Origin: Filosporella fistucella
Lineage: Eukaryota > Ascomycota > Leotiomycetes > Helotiales
DNA length: 64,000 nt
Assembly: GCA_030077755.1 (NCBI GenBank)
Contig: JAQJZZ010000012.1
Coordinates: forward strand, 248,001 to 312,000
Direction of reading: 5' to 3'
The notes beneath the pieces are model-generated. The model saw nothing but the letters and a program-made list of their open reading frames with translations. It did not search any database and was not told the origin of the DNA. Both the position numbers and the translations under genes were made by a program. Within the stretch, counting starts at the first letter, position 1; every line of letters begins with the position of its first letter. Below, one piece after another: positions 46,291-58,773 of the stretch.

Positions 46291-47472
46291 TCAAGGCAGG
46301 ACTATGTACTTCTCTAAATGCTTGGGTATTGCTCCAAGCAATTTTTTCTCCGTGAGCCACTTCTTTGAAAATAACCTGTCCGCATATCTGTATGCTCCAT
46401 CACACAGGACCGTAACAACGGTATGACCCTTTCCAAGCTTTTCAGCAACTTCTTTTGCTGCTGCAACATTTAGGCATGAACTGGCTCCTAGATATAAACC
46501 CTCCTCGTCTAAACATCTGTAAACCATCTCAATACTTTTCTCGTCACTGATATTCATAGACCCATCGAGCAAGTCTATATCGGGTTGCAGGTTGTCTGTG
46601 ACACGACCCTGTCCAATGCCTTCTGTAATACTGGATCCACTTCTCTCGATGAGCTTGCCGCCTGAGGAGATGTATGAATGAAGAACGCTTCCAGGAGGAT
46701 CAGCCAGAAAACACTTGACTTTGCCATCCGATACCGTTTTCAAATATCGTGTGATTCCAGCTAGTGTTCCGCCAGTTCCTGTAGCACAAGTAAATGCATC
46801 CACCTTGCCCTTGGTCTGATACCAGATTTCTGGTCCTGTTGTCTCAATATGTGCTCGTCGATTCGCAGTATTATCGAATTGATTCGTCCATACTGCATTT
46901 TCCAACTTGTCCGCATGGCGTTTAGCTTGATGGTTGTAGTTTTCTGGATTATCGAATGCCACCGCTGGCACGGGGTAGACTTCTGCACCCAGAAGTCTCA
47001 ATAGGTCAATCTTCCCTTGCGATTGCGTATTTGGCATGTAAATAACCAGCTTGTATCCTTTGGACCGGCATACATGCGCGAGGCCGATTCCGGTATTTCC
47101 AGCTGTGCCTTCAACAACAGTCCCTCCGGGTTTTAGAAGACCCTTCTCTTCCGCATTCTTAACCACATATAGCGCTGCTCTGTCTTTGATCGAACCACCT
47201 GGGTTCATGAATTCGGCCTTTCCTAGAACCTCGCACCCAGTCGCATCCGATATGTGGTTCAGTCGTATTAATGGTGTATTACCAATTGCTGAAATTTGTT
47301 AGAAGCTATATTCTGAGTATGGAGTGGGGTATTTACCTCCTGTAAGACCTTTGACAATGCCTTGCGCTTTGGAAACTCCAATTCCATATTGATTTGGCCC
47401 CTCCATCTGCGCAACAGTCTCTACAGCCCTCCTGGCCGTGGTAGCAAAGTTACGAACCCCAATTCTGAACAT
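46291..47472 (-). CDS. mitochondrial cysteine synthase, Mcy1-type (PLP fold type II)
   Basis: Two exons, 47472-47337 and 47288-46291, give 377 aa. The start ([18 protein letters not shown]) looks like a mitochondrial presequence. The PLP lysine is K80 in [11 protein letters not shown]; the substrate loop is EGTAGNTGI, the variant seen in yeast Mcy1 (Ygr012w) and fungal cys-12-like proteins, where classical enzymes have EPTSGNTGI. The phosphate-binding loop is [10 protein letters not shown] and the PLP-ring serine/cysteine region is [12 protein letters not shown]. It should make cysteine from O-acetylserine and sulfide. No CBS domains are present, which separates it from cystathionine beta-synthase. 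It ends only 57 bp from the convergent neighbour's stop. Confidence 0.92.
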
Positions 47473-47714
47473 AGCTGCTGTAATTGATCAATATGCGCAT
47501 ATGCCGGAAGATTTTTGACGTTTGATGATGTCGCAATTTCTTATCTAATCTGGATTGTGTTTCTGAGCCAACCGAGTTTTTGTGTTTTCATATAGGCGCG
47601 TCACTGCCAGCGACTCGTGTTTTAAACAACGAATTTACGACTTACGACAACGCCAGAACGACAATCTACGGATATCAGGAAATTCGAGGAAAACAAGCCC
47701 TGAACCTGTCTAAA
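47473..47714. promoter_or_regulatory. bidirectional promoter region, cysteine synthase / condensin
   Basis: A gap of 242 bp separates the divergent start codons. The frame of the condensin gene is open for 45 codons upstream of its chosen ATG, but that stretch does not look like the protein family and is taken as leader. Confidence 0.6.
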
Positions 47715-50700
47715 ATGCCAGGACGAGTCTCAAGATCCTCGCGGACGTCAAACGCGGTGTCTCACAAATCTTCAGTACAAACACTGAACTCCCGCGCGTC
47801 AACAGCTTCAAGAATTTCAGCACCTTACGTTGAAATACCAGAGGAAACACCCGACAATGAATTACGAATCCAGGTCTCATCGATATTCCGCGATGCGCAG
47901 AGAAATACCGCGGGGCATAGGAAGTTGGTGATCAACCTACGCAAAATCCAAGAAGCATGTTGTTATGAACCTACCAGCAGCAAGAGGAACAAGACCGGAG
48001 CAGAAGACTTTGATGAGGAACAATTCACGGACGAGTTTACGCGATGTGTTCTCCGTGTGATGCCAGTGAAGAAGAGCGAAAGTGTTGGGGAACGTGCTAT
48101 CCGATTTCTCGGATTATTTCTACGACATGCGAACGAGAAAGACAATGAACTTGTCCCGGAGACGGAGGAAGATGCTGGTGTAATGCAAGAGACACCGAGT
48201 ACAAGGCTCACAGCGCATCTCATGAACACGATTTTACCCCTCTTGGCTTCTAAGGAGAAGTTTGTTCGATACCGATCAACTCAACTAATCTCGCATATCA
48301 TCAATTCTCTGGAAGCAATTGATGATGATCTATTTCAACTCCTACGCCATGGACTTCTTAAAAGAATTCATGACAAGGAGGCCATGGTACGAGTGCAGGC
48401 TGTGCTGGGACTAGGACGACTTGCCGGAAACGAAGCTGACGGGGAGGCTGAAGATAGTGATGACGAAGATTCTGGTGCTGGACTTTTGGGAAGACTGCTT
48501 GATGTTTTGCAAAATGATCCAAGTGCCGATGTTAGACGATCTCTTTTGGTGAACCTCCCGATTTTACCAAATACTCTTCCATTCCTTTTGGAGAGAGCCA
48601 GAGATCAAGATCCTGCTACTAGGAGAGCCTTATACTCTCGATTACTGCCAGCACTCGGAGATTTCAGACATCTTTCTCTCTCTATGCGTGAAAAGCTGCT
48701 TCGATGGGGTCTCCGAGACAGAGACGAAAATGTCCGTAAAGCCGCAGGAAAGCTCTTCAGAGAGCGTTGGATTGAGGACTGTGCTGGTACTGCAGAAGTT
48801 CAAGAAGGAGAAGAGATGAACGGAGAGTCAAAGCCACCGAGCTTCGAGGGTCTTCTGGAGCTTCTTGAACGTATTGATGTGGTCAATTCCGGTGTCGAGA
48901 ACGGGGTTGCATTGGAAGCCATGAAAGGATTTTGGGAAGGTCGTCCGGATTATAGAGATGCTGTTGTCTTCGATGACAGCTTTTGGGATACACTCACAGC
49001 CGAGGCTGTTTTCATGGCTAGAAGTTTCAACGATTTCTGCAGGAACGAGGGCGGCAACAAATACGAAGCCCTGATTGAAGAAAAAATGCCGGAAGTTACC
49101 AAGCTAGCTTTCTATCTGCAAAGATATATCACTGTGTTGGTTGAGGCATTGAAGAGAGTGGCACAGCAAGAAATTACTGAGGACGAAGAAGAGGAGGACA
49201 CCGTCGAACAAGAATTCATTGTTGAGCAGCTGCTCCATATTGCGCAATCTTTGGACTATTCTGACGAAGTTGGAAGAAGAAAGATGTTTGCCCTCTTGCG
49301 CCAATCGCTTTCCATTCCAGATCTGCCAGAAGAGGTTACCAAGTTGACGGTCCAAGTTCTTCGTGGAATTTGCGCACCTGATGCTGCTGGGGAGCGAGAG
49401 TTCTGCAGTGTTGTTCTCGAAGCTGTCGCTGATGTTCACGATACTATCATGGATGAGCCAGCTTCAGAAGATGCTGATGAGAGTTTTCACTCTGCCAAAT
49501 CTGAAGTGAGTGGAGAGGGAACCCCTACTAAATCCGGCAAGGGCTCTCAGAGGACGGAAGAGGAAGATCAAGACAAGGCCATTCGTGAGATTATGGTCAA
49601 CATGAAGTGTCTGCATATTGTCCAGTGCATGTTGGAGAATGTGGAAGGGAACCTTCAGCAAAATGCCAATTTGGTGGCCATGCTTAACAACCTCGTTGTT
49701 CCGGCTGTCAGAAGTCATGAAGCCCCCGTCAGAGAACGTGGCCTTCTCTGCTTGGGTCTTTGCTCACTTCTTGACAAATCTCTCGCAGAGGAGAACTTGA
49801 CTCTCTTCATGCATTTTTTCAGCAAAGGACACTCAGCTCTCCAGATTACCGCATTGCAAATTCTTACTGATATCCTCAATGTACATGGCGCTCAGCTGCT
49901 AGATACCAACCCCACCCTGGTGAAGGTATATTTGAAGGCATTGAAGTCCGGTACCAAGGCACCAGAGGTGCAAGCTGCCGCTACTGTTGCAGTTTCAAAA
50001 CTCATGCTCGGGCGTGTAATTGCAGACTCCTCAACAGCTATCGATGATCTTCTCAGAACTCTTGTAGTCTTGTACTTCGACCCCAGCACAGCACATAACC
50101 AAGGAGTTCGTCAAACACTCAGCTACTTCCTTCCGGTATATTGTTTTAGTCGACAGGAGAATCAGGACCGCATGCGCAGAGTTGCTCTTGATGCAATGCA
50201 TAAATTATTCGAAGTTCAAGAGACTCTCGACGATGATGGAGATGCTGAGACCGAGATGGTGAGTCTGGGTACAATTGGTGCTCATCTCGTCGACTGGACG
50301 GATCCCAGAAAATGCTATGTACCAGGCAATCAGCTTTCTCTCAGTGACGAGGGAGCTAAGAAGGCCGTAAACGGCGATGTGCATTTGGAATTTGCTCACG
50401 ACATACTCGAGCGATTAGCATCAGGAATCACTCGTAAGTCTTCAACCTTGCATTTTCAGATTCAGATACTGACAGTCCTCCTAGGCGAAGAAAAGAAAAC
50501 TCTCGCACCCCTCCTAGCAAAACTTCATATCTCTCCAGTCTCGACAATCACGCTACTTCGTGAAGTCTACAACGAAATCTGCATCGCCATAGAAGATAAA
50601 CTGATCGCCGATGCCACAGGCCGCAACGCTCTTTTCAAAATCCATGTTTCCCTTGGTAAAATCGTGAATGCACTCAAAGACGACGAGAGAGAGGGATCAG

Positions 50701-50930
50701 CTAGCTTAAGAGCAAGTGTCACTAGTAGTGCTAGTAGGAGAAGCATGGTTAGAAGTATTGAGGATGATGACGAGGGCACGGTCATTGGTGATGGGACCGG
50801 AGAAGAGAAGACCGAGTTGGTTAAAGTCGAGGAGGAAGAAGAAGGGACTGTGATTGCTACTGACGAGACGAGGGATGACCTTGTTGAGGAATTGTTAAGT
50901 GATGGGGATGTGGAGATGTCAGGCATGTGA
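47715..50930 (+). CDS. condensin complex subunit 3 (Ycg1/Cnd3/CAP-G)
   Basis: Two exons, 47715-50433 and 50485-50930, give 1054 aa; the 51-nt intron is in frame and could be missed. The protein is an alpha-solenoid of HEAT repeats: ERAIRFLGLFLRHAN, LLASKEKFVRYRSTQLISH, VRVQAVLGLGRLAGNE, DVRRSLLVNLPILPNTLPFL and DENVRKAAGKLFRERWIED are typical units. Acidic spacers (DSDDEDSG at about 255; EEEEDTVEQ at about 495) interrupt them. The CAP-G C-terminal region starts near EDQDKAIREIMVNMKCLHIV. With Brn1 it forms the DNA-holding safety belt of condensin that compacts mitotic chromosomes. The start MPGRVSRSSRTS was preferred to an upstream ATG. The acidic tail (EEEEEGTVI) is ordinary for the family. 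Confidence 0.95.
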   Translation: MPGRVSRSSRTSNAVSHKSSVQTLNSRASTASRISAPYVEIPEETPDNELRIQVSSIFRDAQRNTAGHRKLVINLRKIQEACCYEPTSSKRNKTGAEDFDEEQFTDEFTRCVLRVMPVKKSESVGERAIRFLGLFLRHANEKDNELVPETEEDAGVMQETPSTRLTAHLMNTILPLLASKEKFVRYRSTQLISHIINSLEAIDDDLFQLLRHGLLKRIHDKEAMVRVQAVLGLGRLAGNEADGEAEDSDDEDSGAGLLGRLLDVLQNDPSADVRRSLLVNLPILPNTLPFLLERARDQDPATRRALYSRLLPALGDFRHLSLSMREKLLRWGLRDRDENVRKAAGKLFRERWIEDCAGTAEVQEGEEMNGESKPPSFEGLLELLERIDVVNSGVENGVALEAMKGFWEGRPDYRDAVVFDDSFWDTLTAEAVFMARSFNDFCRNEGGNKYEALIEEKMPEVTKLAFYLQRYITVLVEALKRVAQQEITEDEEEEDTVEQEFIVEQLLHIAQSLDYSDEVGRRKMFALLRQSLSIPDLPEEVTKLTVQVLRGICAPDAAGEREFCSVVLEAVADVHDTIMDEPASEDADESFHSAKSEVSGEGTPTKSGKGSQRTEEEDQDKAIREIMVNMKCLHIVQCMLENVEGNLQQNANLVAMLNNLVVPAVRSHEAPVRERGLLCLGLCSLLDKSLAEENLTLFMHFFSKGHSALQITALQILTDILNVHGAQLLDTNPTLVKVYLKALKSGTKAPEVQAAATVAVSKLMLGRVIADSSTAIDDLLRTLVVLYFDPSTAHNQGVRQTLSYFLPVYCFSRQENQDRMRRVALDAMHKLFEVQETLDDDGDAETEMVSLGTIGAHLVDWTDPRKCYVPGNQLSLSDEGAKKAVNGDVHLEFAHDILERLASGITRKSSTLHFQIQILTVLLGEEKKTLAPLLAKLHISPVSTITLLREVYNEICIAIEDKLIADATGRNALFKIHVSLGKIVNALKDDEREGSASLRASVTSSASRRSMVRSIEDDDEGTVIGDGTGEEKTELVKVEEEEEGTVIATDETRDDLVEELLSDGDVEMSGM

Positions 50931-52009
50931 GAGAGGTGTAATATATGGGGTTAGTGTATAGAAGTCATATGGGGACAGGAGGGGGTATCCTTGGCGTTCA
51001 GTTTTGCTTTAGGGGTATTTATGTTAGCTTGAGAAATAATGATGCTTATGAATTTATACTCATTCTCACTCCCTGTTGTTGTGAGTTAAGAATCTGATAA
51101 GGAGGTCCTCTTTTACTAGGTACGTCATGTTCAACAAGGTTTAAACTGGATCATCTGTGTTCATTGTTAAGAACGAGTCCCAGCACTATCACGTCTTGCA
51201 ATATAATTCCGCTCTCCCTGGTAACTATTGGCCATCCAAGGTCCCCCTACCTTTGTCAACTAACTGTACTCTGAGATTTTACATCCAAAGCAACCTATTC
51301 TTTCATTCTACCTCCTTACGTCTCCAAATTCACCGCATGTAATTTGAACCCCCAAGATACTGGTGATTAAACACAACGCTCCTTCCAACCACTCCTTTCC
51401 CGCTCTCGTTCAAGCCTCCAACCATCAATTCCACTACACCACAACCCACTCCTTAAAAAGTCAGGATGGTTTTGTCTTCAAAGTACGAGATAAAGTCGGC
51501 AAGCAACTACGGACGCAAAATGTATCGAGCATATAAGGTATGGTGCAGCTATGTTTGAAGAGACCTTCAGAACCTGGAAGCATTGACTCTGGAAAAGTAG
51601 GGTTCGCAGATTATACATCACCATGTTGTCACCATGTTGAATTCGAGAAAGGCTAAGAACGTACAAGCTTCACCATACATTATTCTCACTACTCTTGGGC
51701 CCTCTCTGCTCTTGTGTTCGCTCGAGGTATATCATACATACTTCGCAATAATACCACCAACACCCCTGAAAACGCTCAAAAATCCTCTCATCGCCAAAAT
51801 ATAAGTAAGAAGTCACAAAACCATCCTCCAAATTCTATATGTAGTTTATAACAACCCGAACTCCACGGCTTATGCCGAATTGAAAAATAATATACGTACG
51901 CCACACGCCTTTACATGCATGGTATTCTTGCCTTTGATTTGCTAAGGAACATCAGGTTTCGTAACCGAAGACGAAAGGAGATCAGTCGCTATTAGGTATG
52001 TACGCGAAA
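50931..52009. other. spacer between convergent genes
   Basis: It contains the 3' flanks of the condensin and potassium transporter genes. Nothing else is supported. Confidence 0.4.
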
Positions 52010-54912
52010 TCACTCGGTCTTGTTCTCCTTCACAGGAGTCGGCGCTGGGTTGACACCTTCCTGGAAAAAGTTTCTACGTCCCTCAACTCGGCCACGTTGT
52101 TCATCGTCGAAAATACTGTCTCCGCCACCAAAAGGTCGTCGACCAAGAGTTCTCGGACTCAAAGATCTAGCATTGCGCATTCCAGATACTGCAATACTGT
52201 GTCTTCGGTTTCGCTGCTCAAACTTCGGATTGTCTTTATGAATATTGCGATGAGAATTCGGGATAGTTGGACCAGGGTGAAGTAGGTTACTGAGGATGTT
52301 TTGTGTTTGCCGTTGAATAGGACTCCTGCTTCGCTCCCTACCGGTGCCTTCGGTATTAGCAGCTCCACTGTTGACATTTGCAAGAGAGACATGACTGCGG
52401 ACCCGGTGAGCTGCATCTTGAGCCTCAGTAACCTGGAGATGCTCGCTCGGAAGGAGAATAGCCCTGTCCAGTTCGTAAGGAAGACCACGATGACGTCCAC
52501 GAATCTGCATAGCAATGATAACAAGCTTTGCGATAACTCCAAACTCAGCTGAAAATGAAGCATTGATGCCATCATAACCCAAACTGAGACCGACCGTACC
52601 GTAAGCGCTGACAATCTCGAAAAGAACAGCAAACATTGTGAAAGATGAATCTTTAACGTCTTGGATACGGCTACCTTCCGAGATAGAGATTATGAAGAGC
52701 CCTAAGAAAATATACCACAGATCAAAGGACAGTTGTCTTCGTAAATGTGCGCCAACATATGAGGGTTCAGCTCCATCCTCGTTTTCTTCAGAAGCATTAC
52801 CATAAATGCCTAGAGAGCGTTCTTCGTATACGTTTGTTCGACGGACCGAGATCGCGATGGGAAGGACTGAAATATACATCATGATCAGATATGAGACTTG
52901 GATGCCAGGATGTAGAGCGGCAAGGTTGACAACACCGAAACCTGCTGTACGTGTTGAAGTAGCTTGGAACCAACCGTCTAAGACTTTGATGTTGGGGGCA
53001 AGGTTATCGATTGTTTTGTTTCCAAGCTTTTCAGTGTTAGACCAAATCAGTAGGAAGCGACTGAGAAAGGTTACTTACATCCAGGATGATGAAAAAGATA
53101 AGATCCACCCCATTCAAAATCACCAAGATCCAAAACAGCCACCATGTAGCTTTTGCTGGAAATAGCAATGTGAAGCAACGACGTGGATGGTCAAGGAGGA
53201 AACGAAGCTCCTCCCAAATGCCGCTGTCCTTAGGAACATACTTAGAGGTGACCCAAATGATGATTCGAAGCATAATTGGGAATCCCGTGTTGCCAATGAT
53301 GATCAGAAAAGACATCAATAAGAGCGGCCAAATTGCAGTTCCGAAAGATATCATACTGTCTGGTGTGAGGGTAAATCCCAAATCCGTGAAGGCCGAATTT
53401 GCCGTGAAGACGCCCCACCACTGTCTGCCTTGACTAGCAGCATCGACGACAGCACCGTAGGTTTTGCTCTTGACAATCCATGGTGTCAGGCAGACGATCC
53501 CGAAAAGCCAGAAACCCCAGAAATACAACGTAAGAACCAGAGCAAGGGACTTTAATGATCGATACTCAATGCCACCGAGTTCTTCTCTTTGCTCCTCAGT
53601 AAGATCCACGAATGCCGAGTTTCGTCCAACTGTAGGCTCCCAACTCAAGTACGGAATTCCATCTTCCTTGTCCCTGGATAATGCAGATTTGATGGTCTGG
53701 AACGTATTCGATCTCTTATGACCTGGATGGTTTTGGTCCTCATGAATCTTCTCTTTGTTGAAGAATCGTGGTTTACGGAAACGCAAGACCCCAAGAGTGT
53801 GCTTTGCAGCGGTCACATCTTCAGCTACCTTCTCCGTAACAGGAGATCTTGTCGGTTCTGCAATCGTAATGTTTCGTCGAGGTCGATCGTTTGGAAGTGT
53901 GTGGTCATTGTCATTGAGAACTCCTGGTCCATCCCGGCTAAATCTAGAGTCGAAAGTCATTTCCGTCATAACTTGCGTGACAGGATCATCTTCAGCAACA
54001 GTCTGCGGAGCTACACCAGCATCGGCATCTCGGGGACCCGGGATTCGAAGAACCTCTCCGCCATCTTGTTGTCGCTGACGTTGAAGAATGGCGATGTGTT
54101 CCTCTGGACTTCGTTGAAATGCCTTGCGTTCTTCCTCAATCATCCCATCATTCAATTTGACTTGATCCGCGAACTTTATTTGAGGTCGGGACATCTCATG
54201 AGTGAGGTCTTCCCCTTTACCACCTTTCTCGGACTGGTTTTTGCTCGTACCACCCGATTCATTGGACGATCGCGAATTCTCCTCCTGCAAAACTTTGTTT
54301 TTCTCCTTTTGCAATGCTTCGGAGAGTTCTTCACCGGTCATATCCTTCTTGGCACTACCATTCTCGGATGCTGAATGGCGATGCATCACCACAATGTTTC
54401 GTCCATTGACACCCATCTCCTCATTCCCCACATCTCTCTCATTCGTCTTCGATTTTGATAGTGTCTTCGAAATGCTTCGCCTATTTTTCGAAGACTCCTT
54501 TGCAATATGTTGAAATCGTTTCTCAAACCAGTACAACCTGAGGAAGACCACGAAACTGTTGATTGTAATCGGGTTTGTGATCATCGGTACAACGAATATA
54601 ACCACCTGCTGCCACGTATTCAACTTATTGATGTCGACAGTGTTCAATCCACTCTGAGTAGCAGCTCCACTACCCAGAAACAACGCATCAATGTAATTCA
54701 GATCTGCTCGAATGTAAAGACATATTGAACCAAAAAGGGCCATGCCAATGATCCAAAAGTCTGCGACAGTATTAGCTTGGTGAATGACGCTTATCGAGCA
54801 ACGATTTGAACTTACAATGCACAGTAATGAAATTGAAGTGCGGAGTCTTTGAAATGAAGGCTGGCTTCAATGCCTCGACGTGATGCCACACGTCTAGCAG
54901 AATTGAGTACAT
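52010..54912 (-). CDS. Trk-type potassium transporter
   Basis: Three exons, 54912-54816, 54760-53079 and 53026-52010, give 931 aa. It takes up K+ (or Na+) at the plasma membrane. Four membrane-pore-membrane repeats can be seen from their pore loops: GAATQSGLNTVDINKL, ANSAFTDLGFTLTPDSM, QATSTRTAGFGVVNLA and FEIVSAYGTVGLSLGYDG, each with the filter glycine. As in yeast Trk1 and Neurospora TRK-1, a long hydrophilic loop of about 300 residues, rich in Ser, Glu and Arg, separates the first repeat from the second. The ~150-residue C-terminal tail is basic and Arg/Ser-rich (RERSRSPIQRQ, RRHSIAVSGMRNARSLSPRT), a plausible phosphorylation target. The first exon holds MYSILLDVWHHVEAL, the typical start of the family. 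Confidence 0.95.
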
Positions 54913-56936
54913 GGTGACGATTTGTAGATGTTGTGTTGAGGTTTGAGATCTGCTGTTGTGGCACCGGTTTCCCTCGGTCCACAACGAGGGAGCTGTGTGA
55001 GAGAAGGTCTCAGGAACTGACGCCGAGAGTTGTCGAGTCAGGATCAAAGAGATACATCGTCAGAGGATTGTAGGTGAATGGTACGAGTGGGTGATGGATT
55101 GGGGTGAATGTGTCGAAGTAGCTGTTGTTGGACGTCAATTACCGTGGTCGAGTGTAGTTGTTTAGTCTTGGGTAAAGTACGGAGGACGAAGGATGATATC
55201 TTTCGCAGGCATGCACGAGTGGCTCGATAGAATCTAGACGTGCTTAGTTGCAGAGGCTTGGCGCAGCCAGCGTGATACTGCCGGCTGTCGGTTGGTAGTC
55301 CGCAGCACAAGAGAATTCGCCGGTATGTAATCTGAGTGGTAGAGAAAGGTGTGAGAGCAGAATATCAAATACAAAATGTGTGATATAAAATTAAAAATAC
55401 AAAAAGCTCGAAACAAAACATCCCGATGTTCCTGTCCCCCTTTTGCTTAGACAATTCCAGTTGGATCCCAGCTGCAAGGGTTCAGCTAAAAGCTGCAGGC
55501 GATCATGGTTGGAATTCTTGGCAGCGAGTACCCCAGTTAAATCGTCATCAAGCGGCCGTGTTTCAAACAATTTTCTTTTCTTTTTCGTCGCCTCATGGCA
55601 ATCTTAAAAACATCAGATAACTTTTCCTAGGGTTTTCAACTGGCAGTGCGTAGGTAATCATCTTGGCCAGCTAATGATTTATTTTGCACAAAGCAATCGC
55701 CTTTTAAACAGGTTTCTGGATCTTATCAAAATGAAGTGCAAGGGTACAGTACCGGAAACTTCAGATTACCAGAACCGCATAAAGCAAAACCCACGCTCCA
55801 TAATGCAGATGTGCCAAACATCTGATATAGACTTTCCATTTGAGGCTGAGTTGAGCTGAAACAGGCGCCGAAGATCCGTTTACTAGCAGATGCTAGGTAA
55901 ATTCCAAACTACGGTGAAGGGGCAACGTCCGGGAATTACCCAAATTTTCTAAAACTTGCTCTGCAAAATAACAATTCTTGACTCGATTCTGGCAACTTTC
56001 ATACTTGCACTTATGGATCACTTCAACCCCAGACTTGCATGCTTGCGAGTAAGCCACTGAATGTCACCACCGGTATCTCACCTCCGGCCACTTTTTCCGG
56101 CAGCTTGCATGCAACCAGGTAGCATCCACACCGCTTGCTGGTACCAAAAAAGCATATCTGATCTATCAATGTCCTCCAAATTCCGCGTTGGCACGTGTCA
56201 GTGTGGTCCATCTTCAATGGCTCAGTAGAGCTTTCATTGAATAATGCAGCCGTTGTGATGTTGGTGCAGATGCTTGCATGTCCTGCAAGATATCTGTTGA
56301 GAAGTATATGATCGTAAGATGAGGATTTCGCCTCCGAATTCACCCGATTGATAGAACGGAGGGAGAAGTCCTAAAACTTATGAAGAAGATGTAGCACTGC
56401 TTATCGGAGGGCGTTGTTGAGGGTAAAATTTCAAATTGACTTGATTAGATGACATGAGCGCGACATATGTGGGCACGGATGGAAATGCCCCAATTGTGAG
56501 GTAGCAAGTGCATAATATAGAGAGTAATCCAGATTGACAGGAGAGCGGTGAGAATTAAGTATGGATATGAACAAAATCCAAGATATATATACATATATTC
56601 GAGTTATGTATTCACATATCAAGCTATATAAATTCCCGATGCAGCGTAACGAATATAAAGTTGTACTTATTCCATAAAAAGTTGATATTGATGGTTTGCC
56701 AGTAAATGAGCAGTGCTATGCTATTACCCGGAAGAAGTGCTAGGGCTATCACCATATCTACACTCTTCAGATTCGGCGTTATTTGCAGGAACGTCTAGCA
56801 TTTTGAAGTTCACTAGTAGTTGAAAATAATACAAAAGACAAATTTCAAGAGAAGTTGCATTGGGCCACGAAGTGTTTCCTTCTTAAGATTACATACTTAT
56901 TTGTACAATCCCCCTCTCTCAAAGCTGTGCGAGCGA
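54913..56936. other. gene-free region upstream of the potassium transporter
   Basis: The left part is the transporter's promoter and leader; an in-frame extension of 45 codons above the chosen ATG does not look coding. The rest has no supported gene. AT-rich tracts occur at 56570-56660. Confidence 0.4.
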
Positions 56937-58481
56937 TTAGAGCAGGCCCTGCTTCTGCAAATCATAGTAAACCTTTTCAGGCATAACATTGCCCTCCGCA
57001 TCCTCCATTTGTACCACACTGCCTTCATCTCTCTTGCCCTTTACTTTATCTCTCTGTATTTTATCCCACAGCTTCACCGCATCAGCAATATCTGTGATTT
57101 CCCGGAACAAGGTGGTATTCGTAATGCCCAAGCACTTCAGACCGTGGATATGGCGTGCCTCATTGAAATGTTTGTCGAATGCTCGGCGACCCATGTAGAC
57201 GTAGTTACCACATATTTCGCACTTGAATTCAACACCAAGACCATGAAGCTTGTACAGCCAAAATGGAATAGGTTTGCCATCCCAAGCCAAAGGTAGCTTT
57301 AGTGGGTTGTAAATTTTCTCGTCCGAATCAGATTCACTGTCTGAATCACCACCCTGAGGGGCAGCGGAAGAGGACTCGGCGAACAGAGCATCTAATTCCA
57401 TTTGTCGTTCACGCTCAGTCATACCTTGCTTGCGCTCAACGTTAACTCGGGTATCACTACGCTCTTGTGACATTGCTGCAGCTAAACGCTTGACACGATA
57501 TTCTCGTTCAGCAATAGCTCGTTCCTTCAATCGCAGTGTACTTGGACCCCTCTTCTCAGATCCATTTGCATCAGCACCCGACTCCGCTTGCCGTGCTGCT
57601 CTCGTTTCTGCTGCCCGAATGTGCTTCTTTCCAGTCAAATGAGCCTTGTACACATTGTCGTTCTTGAAATCTTTCTCACAATCCGCACAGTAGAGACTAT
57701 CACCACTCGGGCCTTTTGCCACTGTAATTTCCAATTTCCAACCGGGTATATCGTTGTCAATCCATGCTTTTTCGAAATCCTCATCCAGACTATTAAACAA
57801 GGTATCCAGATTCTCAAGAGGTCTAGTTCGTCTCATGAAGCTCTCCAGATATTTTCCTAGTTCTCCCACATAGTTGAAATAGTTGTCTGTCATCTTGTCG
57901 GGTCTCTTGATCGAGCATTGAGGGGGAGTGAAGGTGTCGAATGCATCGAGGTATTGTAGGTAGGTCAGGCGTTTGATACCAGGTAGATTAAGGTACATTT
58001 CATGAATCGTTGTGAGATCCAAGTACTTGCCGAAGGCTTCCTCGCCTGTGAACAAGTTATCGATTTCGTATGTTGGTAGTTCTCCTTCAGCAGGTGTCCT
58101 CTTCTTGTAGGCTTTCTCCAGATTTTCGACAGGCTCATTTGGATACCTTTGGTGAAAGGATTTGATCTCCCCTAGCTGTTTATAAAACTCCTCAAGTGGC
58201 TCGCCAGTGGATATCGATTGCACTTCTTTCGTCCTCGTCCCATCAGCATCTTTGTAAATTTCGATTAATCGTTTGGATTGATCTTGAATGCGATCCAGGA
58301 AACCTGCAATTTGATGATCTCGATTTAATCGCTCCCGTACCTAAATACAGCAGTCAGTATGCGAGAAAGAGAAGGGCATGCGTGAACATACGTGTCGAGG
58401 CTCATCAGCTACTCTGTCACTGATGCCTTGCTCTAGCCTCTCGAGGTCCTCATGAAGGAATCTCTGCTCCTCCAAAATCAT
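56937..58481 (-). CDS. splicing factor 3A subunit 3 (SF3a60/Prp9/Sap61)
   Basis: Two exons, 58481-58392 and 58340-56937, give 497 aa. The N-terminus MILEEQRFLHEDLERLEQ with REERLNRDHQ-like helices is the SF3a60 start; a binding segment (TYEIDNLFTGEEAFGKYLDL) follows near residue 120. A first C2H2-type zinc finger lies at about 248-270 (YCADCEKDFKNDNVYKAHLT). A second, matrin-like finger near 405-430 (FKCEICGNYVYMGRRAFDKH) is followed by the conserved HGLKCLGI. The protein is part of U2 snRNP and helps it bind the branch site. It is head-to-head with eIF4A-III, another RNA-processing gene. Confidence 0.95.
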
Positions 58482-58773
58482 CTTGCCCACAGGTTGTGAC
58501 CGACGGAGACGAAATAGCTAGCTCGAGAAACGTAATAAAAGCTTTGGAATTGAAGTCAATAAAATATTCGCAATACGCCTGTGTTGTTGATGTAATGTGA
58601 GCCTCACGCTGAAGGTCAACTTTTGAAGTTTGCGCCCGCCAATCATGTCCCGAATCCAAACGACGCTAAGAATTTAAAGTTCGTCCTCTGGGGAAGACGA
58701 AGCATCTCAACCTCGTTCCATTCTCAGTCGCAATCAGAACTCCAATTTTCAAAACACGAACACAACCGCAATC
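58482..58773. promoter_or_regulatory. bidirectional promoter region, SF3a60 / eIF4A-III
   Basis: A gap of 292 bp separates the divergent start codons of two RNA-processing genes, so their promoters are shared or abutting. No specific element was identified. Confidence 0.6.
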
